A DNA stretch of 64,000 bases. It comes from Dugong dugon (lineage: Eukaryota > Chordata > Mammalia > Sirenia > Dugongidae). Under the pieces are notes generated by a model that searched no databases, was not told the origin of the DNA, and saw only the letters and a list, made by a program, of their open reading frames with translations. Location of the stretch: assembly GCA_030035585.1 (NCBI GenBank), contig CM057480.1, positions 2,959,001-3,023,000 of the forward strand, read 5' to 3'. The first letter of the stretch is position 1. Each line of letters starts with the position of its first letter. The position numbers were made by a program, and so were the translations under genes. This document shows positions 59,785 to 64,000 of the stretch, in pieces.

Positions 59785-60932
59785 TAAAGTGTACAGTTCA
59801 GTGGTTTTTAGCATAGTCACTGAATCATGCAGCTGTCACCACAATATAATTTTAGAACATTTTCATCATCCCAGAAAGAAACCTGGGCCCATTAGCAGTC
59901 ATTCTCCATTCCTCCCCTCCCCCAACTCTCGCTGTCACCACTGGGCAGCCATTAATCTACTTTCTTGCCTCTGTGGACTTGCCTATTTTGGACATTCATA
60001 TGAATGGAATCATATAATATGTGTCCTTTTGTGATTGGTTTCTTTCACGTAGCATAATGTTTTCAAGATTTATCCACGTTGTAGCATGTATCCGTATTTT
60101 TTGTCTTTCTTCTTATGGCTGGATAATATTCCATTGTATGGATATACCACATTTTGTTTATCCATTTGTCAGTTGGTGGACATTTGGGTTGTTTCCACTT
60201 TTTTTTGGGCTGTTATGAATAATGCTGGTGTGAACTTTTGTGTACAAGTTTTTTGTGTGGACATATGTTTCCATTTTTCTTGGGTAAATATTTGGGAGTA
60301 GAATTGTTAGGTTATATCGCAAGGCTATATTTAACATTTTGAGGAACTGCCAGACTGTTTTCCAGAGCAGCTGCAGCAGTGTATGAGGGTTTCAGTTTTT
60401 CCACATCCTCACCAACTGTTATTTTCAGTCTTTTTGCTTATAGACTATAGCCATCCTAATGGGTGTGAAGTGGTACCTCATTATGGTTTTGATTTGCGTT
60501 TTTCTAGCGGCTAATGATGTTGAGTGTGTTGTTGTGTGCTTATTAGCCATTGCTTTATCTTCTCTGAAGAAGTGTCTATTTACATTCTTTGCGCATCTCT
60601 AAATTTAATTTTCATTTTATTATTGAGTAGTAAGAGTTCTTTATATATTCTGGACACAAGTCCTTTATTACACAAATGATTTATAAACATTTTCTCCCAT
60701 TCTGTGGGTTGTCTTTTCACTTTCTTGATGGTATGTTTGCAGCACAAAAGTTGTTAATTTTGATAAAGTCTAATTTATCTATTTTTTCTTTGGTTGTTAA
60801 TTGCTTTTAGTGTTAAAGCAAAGAAACCATTGCCTAGCCCAAAGTCACGAGGATTTACTCCTATGTTTTCTATCAAAAGCTTTATAGTTTTAACTGTTAC
60901 ATTTAGGTCTGTGATCCCTTTTGAGTTAATTT

Positions 60933-61427
60933 AAAAAAAATTTTTTTTATTGTGCTTTAGGTAAAAGTTACAGAGCAAATTAGTTTCCCATTCAATAGTT
61001 TGTACATAAAGTGTTCTGTGACACTGGTTGCATTCCCATAATGTGTCAGCACTCTCCCCATTTCTGTCCTGGATTTCTTGTTTCCTTTTGTCCAGATTTT
61101 CTATCTCTGCCTTCTCATCGTTGATCTGGGGCATATGCTGTCCTTTTAATCTCTTATAATAGATTGTTCTAAGGAACACGTTCCTCTTGGGTGTTAATGT
61201 TTATTTTATGGACCTGTCTATTGTTTTGCTGAAAGGTGGTATCCTGGAATGGCTTCAGTTCCAGGTCAGAAGGGTGTCTTAGGGCCATAGTCTCGGGATT
61301 CTTCCAGTCTCGTCAGACCAGTAAGTCTGGTCTTTTTTGTGAATTTCATTTTTTGTTCTACATTTTCCCCTGCTCTCTGGGCCCTCTGTTGTGATCCCAG
61401 TCAGAGTGGTGGGTACTAGTAGCCAGG
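60933..61427 (-). mobile_element. L1 3' end (antisense) with 12-base TSD in the old L1
   Basis: Starts with an A/T run and ttattgtgctttaggtaaaag, ends ggtgggtactagtagccagg. Perfect direct repeats ttgagttaattt at 60921-60932 and 61428-61439. Confidence 0.92.
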
Positions 61428-61582
61428 TTGAGTTAATTTTTGTGTATGGTGTGAGGTAGGGGTCCAGCTTCATTCTTTTGCATGTGGATATCCCATTGTC
61501 CCAAGATCATTTGTTGAAAAAACTATTCTTTCCGGATTGAGTTGTCTGGGTAACCTTGTAAAAAATCAGTTGATTTTATTAT

Positions 61583-61699
61583 AAAAATACTAGAGCAAAT
61601 GTTTAACAAACCAGGATCAAAGATCAGAACCGTTACATTTTGAGCTCTGAGTTCTATTTCATTGATCTTGGTTTGTTAAACATTTGCTCTAGTATTTTT
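61583..61699. repeat. Inverted repeat, 38-base arms, 41-base spacer
   Basis: Arms 61583-61620 (aaaaatactagagcaaatgt...) and 61662-61699 (...catttgctctagtattttt) are reverse complements with one mismatch. The right arm spans the junction between the L1 (ttgatct) and flanking DNA; the left arm lies inside the L1. Confidence 0.95.
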
Positions 61700-62518
61700 A
61701 CAATTTATTTCCAGAAGTGATTATTTTTTCTGTGTGAAATGTTTTTCTTTTAGTTTTAAAAAAGAACAGTCACCAGGTAGTGGTAATCTACCAAGTTAGA
61801 TATAGTTAGTAAAAACAAACAAACCAAAAACCAGGCTTGTAGACTGTTTTAGGCAGAAAACTTTGACATATAAAATTTCAGGCATTTTGTGATAGCTCCT
61901 TTTTTGTATTGCTTAATTTAAAATATTGAAGTATAACATTTTAGGCATTTTGTAATATTCCTTTCTGTATTGCTTATTTTAAAATGACTTAAATTTGAGT
62001 GATTGCTAGCAAAAAAGATGTTTACACATTTTCATTAGCATTATTATGCAGAAAAGCAAAGTACTGAAAACAAACATTAAGGAAATGGCAAAATTCAAAA
62101 GACTATGAAGTTTACTTCTGTAGAGAGAGACTGCGTTCTGTGTTATCATCACATTCTGAACACCAAAAAACTGCTAAAAACTACAAGAGTAAAATTTCTG
62201 AAATACTGATTTTTCATCCTATGACACTTACAAATATATGTTGTCTGCACACCATGTCATCTTTTCAGAGGCTGCACTACTTGATTCTGTTTTCTTGGAG
62301 AATAGAGAGCACATGTAGTTCTTGGAAAGGCATTACTGGCTTATTGTTGTCTTTCTGTTCTGTGTGCATGTTACTAAACAAGGAGTTCCCCAAAGTGCTT
62401 GCCTTTTGCAAAAATGCATCTTATGTGCTCATGCCGGTGCTGTAATTCCCTGTGTCTGTTGTATGTAAGCAATGGGCGTGTTCTAGGTATTTGGCTGATG
62501 ACTTTAACTTTCATTTAG

Positions 62519-62689
62519 GAATCTCTGTCTGAAGTGGAAGAAAAGTACAAGAAAGCCATGGTGTCCAACGCACAGTTAGACAATGAGAAGAACAATTTGA
62601 TCTACCAGGTAGACACCCTCAAGGATGTCATTGAAGAACAGGAAGAACAGATGGCAGAATTCTATAGAGAAAATGAAGAAAAATCAAAG
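62519..62689 (+). CDS. LRRFIP2: LRRFIP2 exon 16 (coiled coil)
   Basis: 171 bases, 57 codons, phase 0-0; acceptor aactttcatttag, donor gtgatt. Encodes [20 protein letters not shown], then [17 protein letters not shown], then [20 protein letters not shown]: continuous charged heptads. The family's next residues (ELERQKH...) are not in the window. The largest exon here. A sense-strand L1 starts 69 bases after its donor. Confidence 0.96.
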
Positions 62690-62758
62690 GTGATTGCTCA
62701 TCTTTATCATACCATTCTCTTGGTCAAAAAACAAAAACCTGCCATTTAAAAAGTGACA

Positions 62759-63881
62759 AAAAATAGACAATAGATAAGTGGTGTCTTGGGTGAAGGGTGA
62801 GACAGTACGTAATACAGGAGAAACTAGCACAATTTGTACAAGGAAAGGTCATGGAAGCTCCATAGACACATCCAAACTCCCTGAGGGACTGAATTGCTGG
62901 GCAGAGGGCTCTGGGGACCATGGTCTCGGGGAACATCTAGCTCAATTGGCATGACACAGCTTCTAAAGACAATGCTCTGCATTCTACCTTGGTGAGTAGT
63001 GTCTGGGGTCTTAAAAGCCTGCGAGCGGCCATCTAAGATACTCCACTGGTCTCATCCCTCCGGGAGCAAGGGAGAATGAATGAAGAGAACAGGATACAAG
63101 GAAAAGATTAGTCCAAAGGACTAATTGTCCACAGCTACCAAGGCCTCCACCGGATTGAGTCCAGTACAGCTAGATGGTGCCCAGTTACCACCACTCACTG
63201 CTCTGACCAGGATCACAACAGAGGGTTCTGGACAGAGCTGGAGAAGTATGTAGAGCATAATTCTAACTCACAAAAAAAAGACCAGATTTACTGGCCTAAA
63301 GGAGACTGGAGAAACCCTGAGAGTATGGCCTCCAGTCACCCTTTTAGCTCAGCGGTGAAGTTACCTTCGAGGTTCACTGTTCAGCCTGGGAGTGGACAGC
63401 CCCGTAAAACCAAATGAGACTAACGAGGTACAGGAGTCCAGTGACAAGGGCCAGAAGGCAGAAGGGGACAAGGACAAGGAAGCTGGTGATAGGGAACACA
63501 AGGCTGAGTAAGGATATTGTTGACGTGTTGTGAGATTGTTAACCATTGTCATAGGGCAACATTTGTAGTAACTGTTGAATGAGAAACCACTTTGTTCTGT
63601 AAGCCTCCATCTTAAATGAGAATAACAGCACAATTGGAAGAGTGTAGTCGATGTCACTGAACTGTGCGTGTAGAAATTTTTGAAATGGTGTATCTTTGGC
63701 TATGTGTATTTTCACCAAGAAAAAGGTTGAGAAGTTAGAAGATTGAAATGTTGAGGGGTTGTAAACCAATGTCATAAAACAACATGTGTACTTCCGTGTC
63801 ATGAGAAACTATTTGTTCTGTAAGACTTCACCTGAAGTACAATAAAAAAAGTAAAATAAAAAACTAACAAACAAAAAAAAC
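62759..63881 (+). mobile_element. L1 3' end (sense), 1.1 kb, with 27-base TSD
   Basis: 5'-truncated L1 3'UTR in the gene's orientation, ending cttcacctgaagtacaataaaaaaag and an A-rich tail. Target-site duplication of 27 identical bases (62732-62758 and 63882-63908; core cctgccatttaaaaagtgac). Even if the leading caaaa is partly tail, about 21 bases are matched. Contains a duplicated ~80-base block (63537-63617, 63760-63840). Confidence 0.95.
63841..63846 (+). promoter_or_regulatory. Poly(A) signal AATAAA of the sense L1
   Basis: Canonical hexamer at the end of the L1 3'UTR, in LRRFIP2 orientation, within the intron after exon 16. Could work as a weak intronic polyadenylation site; use is not shown by sequence. 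Confidence 0.7.
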
Positions 63882-63908
63882 CAAAAACCTGCCATTTAAA
63901 AAGTGACA

Positions 63909-64000
63909 GGGTTAATGGAAGATGGCGGCGTACCCGGGAATGACGTTTTGGTCAGAACTGAACTGCCCAAGGAGATCGCCAGAACGCCGTAAGACATCAA
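63909..64000 (+). promoter_or_regulatory. CpG-rich segment with an exact YY1 motif, possibly an L1 5' end
   Basis: Seven CpGs in 92 bases against a CpG-poor background, and aagatggcggc at 63919-63929, which is the YY1 consensus found near the start of mammalian L1 5'UTRs. An ATG at 63922 opens a frame that stays open to the edge. It may be the first bases of a full-length sense L1, a retrocopy, or a promoter-like element; the window ends too soon to decide. Confidence 0.45.

Larger units (their letters stand above)
59385..61682 (-). mobile_element. Old L1 (antisense) with two younger L1 insertions
   Basis: 3' end at about 59385 (aacagctttattgagatata ... cccatttaaagtg), resuming at 59785 (taaagtgtacagttcagtgg) through ORF2 C-terminal sequence to 60932, and resuming at 61428 (ttgagttaatttttgtgtat) to about 61668. 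The segments are colinear once inserts 59442-59784 and 60933-61427 are removed. The 5' junction is disturbed by the inverted repeat at 61583-61699. Confidence 0.85.
57773..62518 (+). other. Intron 15 (4.7 kb)
   Basis: Contains an AfroSINE at 58889, the nested L1 complex at 59385-61700 and an inverted repeat at 61583-61699. 57780-58880 and 61705-62515 show no recognisable feature. Confidence 0.8.
4005..64000 (+). other. LRRFIP2: LRRFIP2 gene, 5' and central part (16 exons seen; continues past the right edge)
   Basis: Sixteen exons with AG/GT boundaries join in frame into a protein beginning [17 protein letters not shown], then the E/A/R-rich helix ...[19 protein letters not shown], a Ser/Tyr/Arg-rich middle, and the coiled-coil start DIYDLKDQIQDVEGRY...[15 protein letters not shown]. 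The paralogue LRRFIP1 begins differently and lacks the DIYDLKDQ segment, so LRRFIP2 is the better call. Known for the family: cytoplasmic scaffold that binds the leucine-rich repeats of Flightless-I, interacts with MyD88 in TLR4/NF-kB signalling and with Dishevelled in Wnt signalling, and dampens NLRP3 inflammasome activity. The long human isoform is about 720 residues, so roughly 325 residues of coiled coil are missing here. In human the neighbour past its 3' end is MLH1, convergently transcribed. The promoter and first noncoding exon(s) must lie left of base 1, because the first exon seen begins at a splice acceptor. Confidence 0.95.
62690..64000 (+). other. Intron 16 (start only)
   Basis: Runs off the right edge. 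Occupied by the sense L1 from 62759 to 63881, then its second TSD and a CpG-rich stretch at 63909-64000. Confidence 0.85.

Noticed and set aside
4061..62689. LRRFIP1 as the identity of the gene
   Set aside because: The start [17 protein letters not shown] and the DIYDLKDQIQDVEGRY segment belong to LRRFIP2; LRRFIP1 has a different N-terminus and a different coiled-coil start.
1..64000. CRISPR array, phage or bacterial operon
   Set aside because: Spliced exons, SINE/LINE content, and lack of dense long frames show vertebrate nuclear DNA. The only regular repeats are the minisatellite and interspersed SINEs.

Overview
The window is mammalian nuclear DNA, almost certainly from an afrotherian and most likely an elephant. 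It is full of tRNA-derived AfroSINE copies (the 'gagccctggtgg...cagtggttaagagc...' head with the 'gactca.tggca..gggtttggtttt' tail) and of an unusual set of LINE-1 3' ends typical of that lineage. Older layers shared by all placentals are also present (L2, MIR, old L1M, hAT/mariner-like DNA transposons). There is no prokaryotic operon, CRISPR array or virus in the window. Species assignment is inference from repeat content.

One protein-coding gene is visible, on the + strand: LRRFIP2 (LRR-binding FLII-interacting protein 2). I could place 16 consecutive coding exons by splice sites, reading frame and family similarity: 4005-4150 (with the start codon), 22317-22403, 29482-29538, 29637-29681, 34582-34623, 36129-36194, 37873-37947, 39218/39221-39268, 40266-40313, 40762-40821, 43375-43443, 46038-46127, 51992-52036, 53403-53519, 57701-57772 and 62519-62689. 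Together they encode about 394-395 residues: an N-terminal Arg/Glu-rich helix, a long Ser/Tyr/Arg-rich low-complexity middle, and the beginning of the C-terminal coiled coil. The upstream promoter exon(s) and the 3' half of the gene lie outside the window. Every exon is a multiple of three and sits between phase-0 introns, so exons can be skipped in any combination without frameshift.

Layout: 1-4004 is the intron before the start-codon exon. 4151-22316 is an 18 kb first coding intron made mostly of repeats: a nested old L1 at 7115-11690, an L2 at 12230-13640, a mariner-like element at 15751-16054, a 3.6 kb L1 with target-site duplications at 16305-19929, and a second DNA transposon at 20369-20711. 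22404-46127 carries the small middle exons with fewer repeats. 46128-64000 carries the last four exons, an L2 with an inserted SINE running into a purine-rich minisatellite (55908-56798), another nested L1 (59385-61700) ending in a sharp inverted repeat, and a sense-strand L1 (62759-63881) with an unusually long target-site duplication starting 69 bases after the last exon.

The parts most worth a second look are the all-phase-0 exon array with weak splice donors in its middle, the strand-asymmetric minisatellite, the sense L1 with a poly(A) signal in the last intron, the CpG-rich YY1-motif sequence at the right edge, and two inverted-repeat structures (41756-42502 and 61583-61699). No new biological system is evident; the window is a normal gene in a repeat-rich genome with some unusual local architecture.
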